From: an uncultured Lachnospiraceae bacterium | GTDB lineage: Bacteria > Bacillota > Clostridia > Lachnospirales > Lachnospiraceae | Assembly: GCA_946549035.1 (NCBI GenBank) | Contig: CAMNQH010000001.1 | Coordinates: 44,523 to 108,522, forward strand | Length of the DNA stretch: 64,000 nt | Direction of reading: 5' to 3' | Made by a program: the position numbers and the translations under genes | Shown: positions 35,209 through 44,322 of the stretch, piece by piece | How positions within the stretch are numbered: the stretch's first letter is position 1 | Layout of the letters: each line of letters begins with the position of its first letter | The notes under the pieces: model-generated | Databases searched by the model: none | What the model saw: only the letters and a program-made list of their open reading frames with translations | What the model was told of the DNA's origin: nothing

Positions 35209-36620
35209 GACGATCCTTTTCCTGTCAACACCACAAGTACCGTTTTAAAAAGAATGCGAACGTCCATCCCTAAAGACCAGTTGGAAATATAATACGTATC
35301 CAACGCCACAATTTCCTCAAAATCCTGAATATCGCTTCTCCCGCTTACCTGCCACATTCCTGTCAGGCCCGGTTTAATCCCAAGCCTGGCTTTGTGGTGC
35401 AGCTCATAATGCTTAAATTCTTCTTCTGTTGGGGGTCTTGTCCCAACCAGGCTCATCTCTCCCTTAAATACATTCCAAAACTGCGGAAGCTCGTCAATGG
35501 AAAATTTCCGCATAAACTTTCCAATCCCAAACACCCTGGGGTCGTCTTTCATCTTAAACATCAAGCCCTGCATTTCATTTTGTTCCATGAGATCTTTCTT
35601 CATCTTGTCGGCGCCAACCACCATAGTGCGAAATTTGTAAAACTTAAACCGACGTCCGTTTTTCCCAACGCGGATTTGCTCGTAAAAAATTGGCCCCGGG
35701 GACTGAACCTTAATGATGGGAGCGAAGATGAAAAAAGCTGCCACCATTAAAAGAAGGCCCAAAAGACTCCCAAAAAGATCCATCACCCGTTTTATCACCA
35801 TCTGCCGGGTGGAAGCAATCTTCATGCTGCTGGTGAGGACCAGATAACGGCCGCACTGTTCCACAATCTTATTGGGTCGAAGAGCCGTCGCCTGCACCAG
35901 ATTAAAATGCACGGTAACCCCCAGCTCCAGAAGCTCATTGGCTAAAGCCTCGCTGCTCTCTCTGGTATTGCCATTGATAAACACCTCGTCCACCACATTG
36001 GCACGAATATATTCCAGACAGGAATCTGCGCTGGCAACCACCGGAATCCCGCTGATGCGCTCCCCTCTGCAGTCCTTGTCTATCACTACGATTCCATTGA
36101 CGTCAAACTCTTTATATTTATCGCATTGAAAGCTCTCCACACACTCTTTCGCGCTTCTTTCTTCTGTAATAATAATCAGCTTATTAAACCGTTCTCCATG
36201 CAGCATCCGGTAACGGATAATACGCTTCCAGATACATCGGACAAAATATTCCAAAAAAACGGATAACCCTAAAAATACAAACAACATCTGGCGGGAATAA
36301 ATCTCCGCCTGTTTGGTCATCCAAATATACATAATCAAAGTCAGGAACACCATAGCGCAATGAATCACAGTGGCCCGAAGTTCCTGTACTTTATTTCTTC
36401 TTAATATTCCAGTATACGCTTCAAACAAAAATACCAGACAGAGATCCACCAATGCCAAAAGCAGAGCAAGCCTGTTATATTCTCTCCGAATTACAATCAT
36501 AAACGCATCATCCTGGAGTTTGATTAAGTAAGAGAGAAAAAATGCCGCTTCCAGGCAGATAATATCCAATAGCAAAAAATCTAAATGCTTTACCCAGCTC
36601 TTTTTCTGTTTTTTATACAT
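35205..36620 (-). CDS. Polyprenyl glycosylphosphotransferase (initiating sugar transferase)
   Basis: A 471-residue membrane enzyme that moves a sugar-1-phosphate from UDP-sugar to undecaprenyl phosphate. Four N-terminal transmembrane helices (about 14-125), a cytosolic Rossmann-like domain (about 145-255), a fifth hydrophobic segment (about 275-300) and the C-terminal catalytic domain with KFYKFRTMVVGAD, KFSIDELPQFWNV, SLVGTRPP, and KPGLTGMWQVSGRSD. ATG 36620 has TTGGAGG eight bases upstream; the frame runs to 36635. It is the second gene of the promoter-36902 unit and commits flux to the polymer. Confidence 0.94.
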   Translation of the reverse strand: MYKKQKKSWVKHLDFLLLDIICLEAAFFLSYLIKLQDDAFMIVIRREYNRLALLLALVDLCLVFLFEAYTGILRRNKVQELRATVIHCAMVFLTLIMYIWMTKQAEIYSRQMLFVFLGLSVFLEYFVRCIWKRIIRYRMLHGERFNKLIIITEERSAKECVESFQCDKYKEFDVNGIVVIDKDCRGERISGIPVVASADSCLEYIRANVVDEVFINGNTRESSEALANELLELGVTVHFNLVQATALRPNKIVEQCGRYLVLTSSMKIASTRQMVIKRVMDLFGSLLGLLLMVAAFFIFAPIIKVQSPGPIFYEQIRVGKNGRRFKFYKFRTMVVGADKMKKDLMEQNEMQGLMFKMKDDPRVFGIGKFMRKFSIDELPQFWNVFKGEMSLVGTRPPTEEEFKHYELHHKARLGIKPGLTGMWQVSGRSDIQDFEEIVALDTYYISNWSLGMDVRILFKTVLVVLTGKGSS

Positions 36621-36644
36621 CGCTTCTGCCTCCAAACCGATTAC

Positions 36645-36848
36645 TTATTTTCGCTTTGCAGCATTATGTATGTACAACCAGCTTTGCGCATAATCTTTTC
36701 TCTGTTCTTCTGTCATAGCCGTAAATTGTTTAAAAGTAAGCTTTGCCCGCATCATGGTCACTTCATCGCATTTCGAACAGTACACTTCTTTTTTTCTGGA
36801 GCCTACTGTCATGCGTCCGCAGCCGGGGCAAATAAAAATTTTCATCAT
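36645..36848 (-). CDS. 67-residue zinc-ribbon protein
   Basis: A short protein with two CxxC knuckles (CPGC at residues 7-10 and CSKC at 24-27), basic between, and a helical tail (FKQFTAMTEEQRKDYAQSW). It starts with ATGATG; either Met may be used. It opens the glycan unit right after a strong promoter. Function is unknown; the fold suggests nucleic acid or metal binding. Confidence 0.78.
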   Translation of the reverse strand: MMKIFICPGCGRMTVGSRKKEVYCSKCDEVTMMRAKLTFKQFTAMTEEQRKDYAQSWLYIHNAAKRK

Positions 36849-36901
36849 ACGTTTTCCACGCTCATTCCCTTAGGTTTGTTCATTTCTACACTAATTAGTC
36901 C

Positions 36902-36930
36902 ATTTTAACACTATATCCAGAAATTGGCAA
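36902..36930 (-). promoter_or_regulatory. Strong extended -10 promoter of the glycan unit
   Basis: TTGCCA (36925-36930), 17-nt spacer ending TGT, TAAAAT (36902-36907) on the minus strand. It drives the zinc-ribbon gene and probably all genes down to the GT at 31645 or beyond. Confidence 0.75.
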
Positions 36931-36944
36931 CTCTTTGGTACAGG

Positions 36945-38495
36945 CTATTTCCATAATTCCGCCGCTGGCTCTGTAATCACCCGGTTTCCAAGGAATTTTA
37001 CCTTTTCGCAAGCCTTCTGCCATTGTTCTAAGCTGGCAATCTCACAATCCTCTAACTCCCCAGACTGGGATATGCCAAAAGCCTTCTCCAATAGTTCTAT
37101 TTTTCCTACAGCCAGATCATTGCTGACGGCATCTGTCTCAGCCGGCAGATACGCCCGATGATAATATCCCTTAAATCTGCAAAACAGCCCCTGAAACCGT
37201 GGAACATATCTCCCGTCCTTCTTCCAATACCCGCATTGGAGCACCTTGCTTTTTTGTATCGTCCTTCCTCCTACCACAGCGATTCCGGGCCGGCAAAGAC
37301 TGCCCAGTAAAAATCGGATGCTGTCCTTTGAAACCACTTTTGCCTCCCGATTCACTAACAGCAGGATTTCCGCCTTCCGTCTCCCGAAGGAAGCTCCCTC
37401 TCTTTCCTTCTCAAATGCAGAATCTTCCGGCAAAATAAGCTCCGCTCCCATGGCCTTGAGCTCCCTGCAAATCTGTGGATAAACTTTCTTCTCCCAAGCT
37501 TTAGAAGATCTGCCCCAAGCCGCCAGAGCTACCCTTAAGCCCTCCGGGGCCTGATACATCACCCGATAAGTTCCCAGATCACATGTCATTGCAACGGTTC
37601 CCTTCCATCCCTCCTGATGGATAAAATCCTCCGACGCCTGTCGCCCCGCTTCGTATGCGTATAGCTTGCTGTCCGTATTACCGGCAGTAGAAGCTTGATG
37701 CATCCTCCAATGATACAAAACCTTGGGAATATGTTCTATCCTTTTTGCATGTCTGCTGCAGCGCAGAGCAAATTCAAAATCCTGGGCCCCGTTGTATCTT
37801 GGGTCCAATCCTCCAACTTTTTCCACTAACTTAGCCGAAACCATTAAAAAATGACAAATATAATTTTTTCCCAATAATAACTCCCGATTAAAATCCAGTT
37901 TAAAATGAGGATCCGAATATTCCTTTAAATCCTCACTTACCTTATCCTCATCGGAATAAAGAAAATCCGCCCCAGTTTCGTTTATTTTTTTTACCATTTC
38001 ATATAAAGCAGAAGGAACCAGGACGTCATCATGGTCCAGAAGGGCGATATACGCCCCTTCTGCCATTTCTAACCCCTGGTTGGTATTCTCTGAAATTCCT
38101 CTGTTCTCTGCAAGTTTTTGATATCTGATTCTTTTTTCTTTCTCATACTCCGACAAAATAACCTGGCTTACCTTCTGGGTCTTGCTTGCATCTGCAATGC
38201 AAAGCTCCCAATTCCCATAAGTTTGGGTTATCACGGAATCAATCATCTGCCTTAAAAACACCTCGTCCGTCTCATAGGCAGGAACAACAACACTAATCAG
38301 AGGCATATATGCAAACCGCTCCTGCCTTTGTTTTTCCAGCTCTTCATCATCCGGCAGATAGCCGTAACAGACTGCCGAATAATCACGATAGGGAGCGCTC
38401 AGCTTTTCCAGCACTTTGTAAAACAACTCTTTGGGCGGATAACGCTTGCTGTTGTTTTTTAATTTGCGAATATTCATACGATTCAGATATCTCAT
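36945..38495 (-). CDS. Family 2 glycosyltransferase, long form
   Basis: A 516-residue protein with a GT2 domain in the middle: LISVVVPAYETDEVFLRQM, YIALLDHDDVLVPSAL (DXD-type), FLYSDEDKVSED and YNGAQDFEFALRC. A positive N-terminal segment (MRYLNRMNIRKLKNN) precedes it and a second, degenerate alpha/beta region follows (about 320-516). This layout is common for capsule or teichoic-acid rhamnosyl/galactosyl-transferases. ATG 38495 has an AGGAG upstream; the GTG at 38525 is rejected. It ends 14 bp before the promoter of the glycan unit and lies 34 bp after the amidase gene. Confidence 0.9.
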   Translation of the reverse strand: MRYLNRMNIRKLKNNSKRYPPKELFYKVLEKLSAPYRDYSAVCYGYLPDDEELEKQRQERFAYMPLISVVVPAYETDEVFLRQMIDSVITQTYGNWELCIADASKTQKVSQVILSEYEKEKRIRYQKLAENRGISENTNQGLEMAEGAYIALLDHDDVLVPSALYEMVKKINETGADFLYSDEDKVSEDLKEYSDPHFKLDFNRELLLGKNYICHFLMVSAKLVEKVGGLDPRYNGAQDFEFALRCSRHAKRIEHIPKVLYHWRMHQASTAGNTDSKLYAYEAGRQASEDFIHQEGWKGTVAMTCDLGTYRVMYQAPEGLRVALAAWGRSSKAWEKKVYPQICRELKAMGAELILPEDSAFEKEREGASFGRRKAEILLLVNREAKVVSKDSIRFLLGSLCRPGIAVVGGRTIQKSKVLQCGYWKKDGRYVPRFQGLFCRFKGYYHRAYLPAETDAVSNDLAVGKIELLEKAFGISQSGELEDCEIASLEQWQKACEKVKFLGNRVITEPAAELWK

Positions 38496-38529
38496 GTTCT
38501 TCTGCTCCTGTGGTTTCGGAACCACCCTT

Positions 38530-41484
38530 TTAGTTCGATTTTGAAAACTTGCAGGAGGCTGTTTTTGATTTCACAATCCCCCGGCTGTCTTTTACATAAG
38601 CGGTAAATTGATACGTTCCATAATTGTTATTATGGTTTTTCACGTTCACTTTTATTCGATAGTTCCCGTTTGACATTTTCTTTGCCACATAAGTATGAGC
38701 GTCTTTTTTATTCTTTTTACTCCACGCTTTGACTGTAACCTTTTTTACTCCTGCTTTGGCCTTGATCCCTTTTACTTCTACATAGAAGGTGCCTGTCTTA
38801 GCATTCTTATGATTGGCTGCAACCTGTTTTATAGAAGGCGCCGTCACTTGAAACGTAGTGCCTGTCATAAATATTTCTTCCTTGGAGGAACGTTTTCCAT
38901 ACATATGGGCATAATACGTCCCGGCGTCTTTGTGGCTAGAAATTTTAACGGTAACATACCACTGGCCTTTTTTATTTTTCTTAGCCTTATACCATTTCAG
39001 ATCATCCTGGCCGTTCTTATTGCTCCATACGGCAATTCTTACAGACTTGACTCCCGGAAGCGTACCGGCTGTAATCGTATATTTCGTTTGCGCCCCGTTG
39101 GCCTTTGCTTTCAGGCCAAGCGACGGTTTTTTGAACTTCACGCTCTTTTTCCATGTTTTAGTCAGGCCGTTTTTGTCAGTTGCCGTTATCTGCAACTGAT
39201 AAGTTCCATAGAGATACTTATGATTTTTAATATTGACGGTTGTCAAATAAGAACCGTCTTTCTGACGTTTTGCCGTATAGGTATAGGCATTCTTCTTATT
39301 GCTCTGGCTCCATGCTTTTACTGTTACCTTTGCAATAGGGGAACCGGATTTCAGTCCTGTTACATGTACCCGGAAGGTCCCGCTTTCCCGTTTGATCGTC
39401 CCTACCGCAACTTTTTTCGCAGAAACACCCCCTACCGACACTGCCGTGCTGCCGGAAAAAACGTTGGTGCCGTCTTGGTTATCTATGTATGTATGGATAT
39501 TGTAAATTCCCTTCTTCTTAAATGTCTTCACCTGAAAACTGCTGGTCCAAACGCCCTTCGTATTTTTCTTAGCAGTATACCATTTCATATTCGCCTGCCC
39601 GCCTGCATCGCTCCAGACGGCAAAGCGCACTCCATAAGCTTTTTCCACGCCAGACAAATTCATAGTATATTTTGTTTTTTCTTTATTGGCACTGACCTGA
39701 AGAGTTCCTGCTCCGGCTTCATAATCTGTATATTTACTGTTTTTCTTTTTCAGCTTGTAATAATTGGCAATACCGGTAGCGTCCGCCACTCCTAATTTCT
39801 TCAATTTTGCGTCGGAGCTTAAATATTTTGCCACATCCCCGGCATTATTTACAAAAGCGTGTTCCACCAAGATTCCCGGCACCCCGTTCTCTTTGGGATA
39901 CTTTATCATACCAAGACCCTCGTCCAACAACAATCCCCGGTTTTGAAGTCCTAATGCCGAAAGCTTCTCTAAAATCTTACGGGCAAGCTCCTGAGATACC
40001 GAACCGCTGGTCGTATCATTATTGGGCACATATACCAAAGAACCGCTAACGGAAGTTGACTGCTCTCCCGTAGAATTAATATGAAGGCTTACAATCACAT
40101 CCGCTCCTTTGTTCAAAGCAAACTGTGTCCGCTGTACCCGGTTCATCAACGGGCTGGTGTTGTCGGTACGGGTCATATAAACTTTTACATTAGCATAAGT
40201 TTCCAGCTCTTTTTTACAATAAGTGGCTATCTTTAAATTAATATCGCGTTCATAATACGTAATTCCGTTGTAGGTTCTGGTAGCGCCAGGATCGCTTCCT
40301 CCATGTCCCGGATCCAGTACAATCACCATTGTTTTGGAGGCTTTGCTGTTTCCTGCCGCGCCATAGGCTCTTTGGATTCCACCTCCCATGGCTGGTACTC
40401 CCGCCGATGCTTCTGCTCCCGCATTCCTTAACGCGTCGGCAATAGAAGTTTCCGATTCCTGGTTTCCATTGGCGTCAAAAGTAACTACATTTCCGTTGAT
40501 TTCCGGCTCTACCACCCGAGCGTCCGGCTGCACACTGACCTCTCTCTCCACCCCGAAATTCATCTTTCGTTCCAGGGTAAGATCCGCTGCAAACTGCTTC
40601 CCTTCCTCGGTAGTGTACAAAATTTCATCCAGAACATACACCCCCATGTCAGATGCACTTGTATAAGCTATGGAAAAAAGAGCCGTGTCCCCGGAAATAT
40701 CAGCTGCTTTCACAGTTAATTTCTCTCCGGTTCCTTCCTTATAATAAGAAAGAGTTGCTTCCTTCATCTTTTCCCCGGATCTCCCTGCACTAACAAGAAT
40801 ATTCTGCTTCTCGGACAAAGACACGTATTCTTTTTCCATATAAACGAAATTAGAAATCCCAATCTCCGGCGCAGATGTTTTGGACTCCGCCACTTTTGTC
40901 TCTTTGGGCAGCGCATCTGGTTCCGAAGCTTTGGGCTCATCAAGTACGCCTTTTACCGATCTCCCTTTCCTTGCGTCCGAAGGCCCCTCCTGCTTTTCTT
41001 CCGACTCCTCTAAATCATCTGGCGTCTGATCCGGTACTGCTGCCTCATCCAAATCCTCTGCGGGATCCTCTATCGTACCCGGAGTCTTTTCCGATGCTTC
41101 TGCATCCTTCGGATCCTCCTTTGGCGTCTCTGCATCCTCCGGATCCTCCTTTGGCGTCTCTGCGTCCAAATCCTCTGCGGGCTCCTCTGCATCGCCCAAA
41201 TCCTCCGTGGGCTCCTCTATCGTACCCGGATGCTCTTCTGGCGTTTCTGTATCCTCCGGATGCCCCTCTGGCATGGTCACGTCTCTCGGCTCCTCTTGTA
41301 ATTTCTCATCCTCCGGGGATGCTTGTATATCCTGGTCTTCCTGCACTTGGGATTCCTGTACTGGCGTCATTTCTGATGAAATCTGATCGCTGGGTATCCC
41401 TTCATATCCGGCAAAGCTTTCCAGTCCCAAGGAAGAGGATAACACAAAAACTGCTGTAACCGCTGCCAATAAACGTTTCTTCAT
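38530..41484 (-). CDS. Secreted repeat-bearing N-acetylmuramoyl-L-alanine amidase
   Basis: A 984-residue exported peptidoglycan hydrolase. Signal peptide about 1-25. An acidic Pro/Glu/Asp/Thr-rich stalk (about 35-200) includes near-perfect decapeptide repeats (ETPKEDPEDA). A GBS-Bsp-like domain (about 205-320) precedes the amidase_3 domain (about 385-575) with DPGHGG (391-396), RDIN with the Glu ligand before it, SLHINS and LVEHAFVNN carrying the catalytic Glu. Four GBS-Bsp-like repeats of about 95 residues end the protein (about 595-984), each with an AVWS- or KAWS-type strand followed by YTAKK-like text; they probably bind wall or glycan. It has its own promoter near 41572. Confidence 0.92.
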   Translation of the reverse strand: MKKRLLAAVTAVFVLSSSLGLESFAGYEGIPSDQISSEMTPVQESQVQEDQDIQASPEDEKLQEEPRDVTMPEGHPEDTETPEEHPGTIEEPTEDLGDAEEPAEDLDAETPKEDPEDAETPKEDPKDAEASEKTPGTIEDPAEDLDEAAVPDQTPDDLEESEEKQEGPSDARKGRSVKGVLDEPKASEPDALPKETKVAESKTSAPEIGISNFVYMEKEYVSLSEKQNILVSAGRSGEKMKEATLSYYKEGTGEKLTVKAADISGDTALFSIAYTSASDMGVYVLDEILYTTEEGKQFAADLTLERKMNFGVEREVSVQPDARVVEPEINGNVVTFDANGNQESETSIADALRNAGAEASAGVPAMGGGIQRAYGAAGNSKASKTMVIVLDPGHGGSDPGATRTYNGITYYERDINLKIATYCKKELETYANVKVYMTRTDNTSPLMNRVQRTQFALNKGADVIVSLHINSTGEQSTSVSGSLVYVPNNDTTSGSVSQELARKILEKLSALGLQNRGLLLDEGLGMIKYPKENGVPGILVEHAFVNNAGDVAKYLSSDAKLKKLGVADATGIANYYKLKKKNSKYTDYEAGAGTLQVSANKEKTKYTMNLSGVEKAYGVRFAVWSDAGGQANMKWYTAKKNTKGVWTSSFQVKTFKKKGIYNIHTYIDNQDGTNVFSGSTAVSVGGVSAKKVAVGTIKRESGTFRVHVTGLKSGSPIAKVTVKAWSQSNKKNAYTYTAKRQKDGSYLTTVNIKNHKYLYGTYQLQITATDKNGLTKTWKKSVKFKKPSLGLKAKANGAQTKYTITAGTLPGVKSVRIAVWSNKNGQDDLKWYKAKKNKKGQWYVTVKISSHKDAGTYYAHMYGKRSSKEEIFMTGTTFQVTAPSIKQVAANHKNAKTGTFYVEVKGIKAKAGVKKVTVKAWSKKNKKDAHTYVAKKMSNGNYRIKVNVKNHNNNYGTYQFTAYVKDSRGIVKSKTASCKFSKSN
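41101..41160. repeat. Two tandem 30-bp repeats in the amidase stalk
   Basis: Positions 41101-41130 and 41131-41160 differ by a single base; each encodes ten residues of the acidic stalk. Shorter diverged copies surround them. Copy number could vary by recombination and change stalk length. Confidence 0.8.
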
Positions 41485-41571
41485 TGCTCTTTCATTCCCT
41501 TTCTAATGTACCCTTCTATGCAAATGTTTCTGCACATTTTGTCATATCTTGCTTCTGCTCTCCAATCATAG

Positions 41572-41584
41572 ATTATATCATAAG
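41572..41584 (-). promoter_or_regulatory. Extended -10 promoter element of the amidase gene
   Basis: TATAAT (41572-41577) preceded by TGA forms an extended -10 on the minus strand; the -35 region is only T-rich. Predicted start near 41565, leader about 80 nt. Confidence 0.45.
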
Positions 41585-41666
41585 AATCGTAAATAAAAAA
41601 CCTTCTTTTTCTGTTAATCTTTGGTAAAAAAATTGTAAAGGCTGCCAGCTACCGAAAGATTCCTTT

Positions 41667-41703
41667 AAAAAAGCAGCCTGCCCGTGTTTGGTCAGACTGC
41701 TTT
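41667..41703 (-). terminator. Terminator after the cap-wzz operon
   Basis: AAAGCAGTCTG pairs with CAGGCTGCTTT (one G-U) and is followed by a T-run on the minus strand. It closes the CapE-CapF-CapG-Wzz operon. Confidence 0.85.
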
Positions 41704-41707
41704 CTTA

Positions 41708-43180
41708 TTACGCCTCGTTTACTACAATACTTCCAATAATTTTCACTTCATTCTCCCGTGAAAGCCTTACTTCCTTTTCTACCTCCTGATACAGGGATGC
41801 GCCGATTTGTTCTAAGAACACTACCTGGCCAATTTTTGCCATTTCCATCAACGCACTGGCGTCATAAACAACATTCTCTCCTGTAAGCACTGTAATCCCA
41901 GCTGATTTCAACGCCGCTTTCATATCGGATATACGCTTCTCATCCATTTTTTCAATTTCACTTCCGGTAAGATAGATCTGCTCCATCCCATCCTTTTTGC
42001 AGGCAATCTCCAAGTTAGAGCAGACAATCTGAAGCTGCTGCTGAGGGCTTAACTGTTTTTTATTGCGGTTCCTCAGCTTCAAAATCCAGTTATCTACAAC
42101 CGACAGAAAACGTTTCTTTTTTCTTTCTTCCGTCATCTCACCCAAAATACGAACACCGTACAAAGAGGAAATTTCCTCTGGCTCCTGGATTTTTCCGGAA
42201 AACAAAACTTCCAGCACTACCCAGACGCACGCTAAAAAGATTCCAACCACAATGCCTAATATCAGATACTTTACACTATAAGAAGGCTCAATCAATACGA
42301 TTGGCTCTTCTCCTTCTTCCCCTTCTTCCTCCTCGTCTTTGCCTTTCTCCCGCTGGTCTTTTGCTTCCTTAATCTGCAAGGCCTCTAACTGGGCCTCTGT
42401 CATAGCGCCCTTGGCTGCAGTTAATCTGGAACGGTAACCCTCCAGGATATCCATCTGATCCTTTTGACGTCTGGCCAGATCTGTATCTGTCCTTACAGAC
42501 TCCTGCGCGGAAACCAATTCCAGAGTATGAGAACCAATTTTTTCTGTAATCTCTGCCGTACAGGATTCAAGAGCCTGTGTAACAGCTTTCTGTATTTGTT
42601 CAAATGCTTCTGCATCCGGATAAAGCACATAAATAAGAAACATGCTGGAGCCTTCGCTTGCAGAGATCAATTCCCCCACATAATTGGCCTGCAGCTCCCC
42701 ATTCACCTCATTCAAAGCATCTACAACCGCTTCCGCCAGCTTTCCAGTTCTGGCATAGCTGCAATAGGCTGAAACCACATCTCCTGTACGATCCCTTTCA
42801 TTATCCTGGGTATAATTATAGGTATAATTTGTATTTACATAAAACTGCAGTGTCAGCATGTTCTCCTGATAGGGATCTAAGTTCATTAACATGGACTCCT
42901 TCAGGTAATCCTCCACTTCATCCATCTGACGCATGATTTCTTTGGCGTTCTCCACAGCCTCCCGTTCTTCCGGTTCCAGAATAATATCTTTCTCTTCCTT
43001 CTCCTCCTCTTTTCCCTGCTGGGCTACTGCCGTCTGATATGCGGAAATATCTCTTTTGTATTTCAATCCTGACACCAGCGCTGCAAACACAATTCCCAGA
43101 ATCAGCCACCGGCGCCATCCCAAAAGCAGCTTCCAAAATAAATTCTCCAGGGATATTTCCCTTTCTACCGTATTATTCAT
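41708..43180 (-). CDS. Wzz/YveK-type polysaccharide chain-length protein
   Basis: A 490-residue polysaccharide co-polymerase. TM1 lies at about 22-42 (WRRWLILGIVFAALVSGLKY) and TM2 at about 300-322 (SVKYLILGIVVGIFLACVWVVLEVLF). Between them is a Glu/Lys-rich external domain with coiled-coil potential (about 55-280). After TM2 a cytoplasmic part (about 325-490) resembles a degenerate CpsD-like kinase without a P-loop. ATG 43180 has GGAGG before it; the GTG at 43195 overlaps the RBS. It follows capG by two bp and is followed by a terminator. Confidence 0.88.
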   Translation of the reverse strand: MNNTVEREISLENLFWKLLLGWRRWLILGIVFAALVSGLKYKRDISAYQTAVAQQGKEEEKEEKDIILEPEEREAVENAKEIMRQMDEVEDYLKESMLMNLDPYQENMLTLQFYVNTNYTYNYTQDNERDRTGDVVSAYCSYARTGKLAEAVVDALNEVNGELQANYVGELISASEGSSMFLIYVLYPDAEAFEQIQKAVTQALESCTAEITEKIGSHTLELVSAQESVRTDTDLARRQKDQMDILEGYRSRLTAAKGAMTEAQLEALQIKEAKDQREKGKDEEEEGEEGEEPIVLIEPSYSVKYLILGIVVGIFLACVWVVLEVLFSGKIQEPEEISSLYGVRILGEMTEERKKKRFLSVVDNWILKLRNRNKKQLSPQQQLQIVCSNLEIACKKDGMEQIYLTGSEIEKMDEKRISDMKAALKSAGITVLTGENVVYDASALMEMAKIGQVVFLEQIGASLYQEVEKEVRLSRENEVKIIGSIVVNEA

Positions 43181-43182
43181 AA

Positions 43183-44322
43183 CTATTTCCTCCACACCAT
43201 TTTATTTACAACTCCCACATAGCTTTGAATCAGCTTCACCGTTTTCGTGCTAACATTTTCATCCGTATAGTTGGGCACATCCAAACCATTGTCTCCATTT
43301 CTTACCATTTCTACCGCTGTATCCACCGCCTGCAGCACCTGCTTTGTTGTAATCCCTGCAAGAATAAAATTCCCTTTATCCAGGGCCTCCGGCCGTTCCG
43401 TGCTTGTCCGGATGCAAACAGCCGCAAAGGGCTTCCCTAAGGAATTAAAAAAACTGGATTCCTCCGGCAGCGTACCGCTATCGCTGACTACCGCAAAAGC
43501 GTACATTTGCAGATGGTTGTAATCATGAAACCCTAAAGGCTCATGCATCCTTACCCGGGGATCCAGTACAAACCCCCGCTGCTCCAAAAATTTTCTGCTC
43601 CTGGGGTGACAGGAATATAAAATCGGAACATCATATGCTTCAGCCATAGCGTTTACTGCTGTAAAAAGATTGTTAAAATTCTCTTCTGTATCAATATTCT
43701 CTTCCCGATGGGCCGACAGCAGGATATATTTCCCTCTTTCCAATCCCAGCCGGGATAAAATATCACTGGCTTCAATCTGTTCTAAATTATTTCGAAGAAC
43801 CTCCGCCATAGGGGAGCCCGTCACATAGGTCCGCTCTTTTGCCGTCCCCTCATAATTCAGATACCTTCTGGCATGCTCGGAATAGCACAAATTTACGTCT
43901 GCAATATGATCTACAATCCTTCGGTTGGTTTCCTCCGGCAGGCATTCATCAAAGCATCGGTTTCCCGCCTCCATATGGAAAATCGGAATGTGGAGCCGTT
44001 TGGCGCTGATAGCGCTCAAGCAGCTATTGGTATCCCCTAATATCAATAAAGCGTCGGGCCGCACCTCTGCCATCAGCTTATAGCTCTTGGCAATGATATT
44101 TCCAATCGTTTCTCCTAAGTCGGCTCCTACTGCTTCCAGGTAATAATCCGGTTCCCGCAGCCCCAAATCGTCAAAAAACACTTGATTTAAGCTGTAATCA
44201 TAATTTTGCCCCGTATGAACCAAAATCTGCTGAAAATAAATATCGCATTTCTTTATCACGGCAGAAAGCCGGATGATCTCCGGCCGGGTTCCAATGATTG
44301 TTATCAGCTTTAATTTACTCAT
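43183..44322 (-). CDS. capG: UDP-2-acetamido-2,6-dideoxy-hexose 2-epimerase (CapG/FnlC)
   Basis: A 379-residue WecB-fold epimerase. Motifs: ITIIGTRPEIIRLSAVI at the N-terminus, HTGQNYD, LILGDTNSCL, HMEAGNRCFDECLPEETNRRIVDH with the catalytic acid residues, SAHREENID and SDSGTLPEESSFF. Together with CapE and CapF it completes UDP-L-FucNAc synthesis, so it is assigned the last step rather than UDP-GlcNAc 2-epimerase. It overlaps capF by eight bp and precedes wzz by two. Confidence 0.9.
   Translation of the reverse strand: MSKLKLITIIGTRPEIIRLSAVIKKCDIYFQQILVHTGQNYDYSLNQVFFDDLGLREPDYYLEAVGADLGETIGNIIAKSYKLMAEVRPDALLILGDTNSCLSAISAKRLHIPIFHMEAGNRCFDECLPEETNRRIVDHIADVNLCYSEHARRYLNYEGTAKERTYVTGSPMAEVLRNNLEQIEASDILSRLGLERGKYILLSAHREENIDTEENFNNLFTAVNAMAEAYDVPILYSCHPRSRKFLEQRGFVLDPRVRMHEPLGFHDYNHLQMYAFAVVSDSGTLPEESSFFNSLGKPFAAVCIRTSTERPEALDKGNFILAGITTKQVLQAVDTAVEMVRNGDNGLDVPNYTDENVSTKTVKLIQSYVGVVNKMVWRK

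Noticed and set aside
40875..41459. A 194-residue plus-strand frame opposite the amidase stalk
   Set aside because: It mirrors the low-complexity Glu/Pro/Asp codons of the amidase; no RBS and Pro/Ser/Leu-rich composition.
43183..44322. Plain UDP-GlcNAc 2-epimerase (WecB) for ManNAc
   Set aside because: Context with CapE and two-domain CapF points to the FucNAc branch, though the fold is the same.
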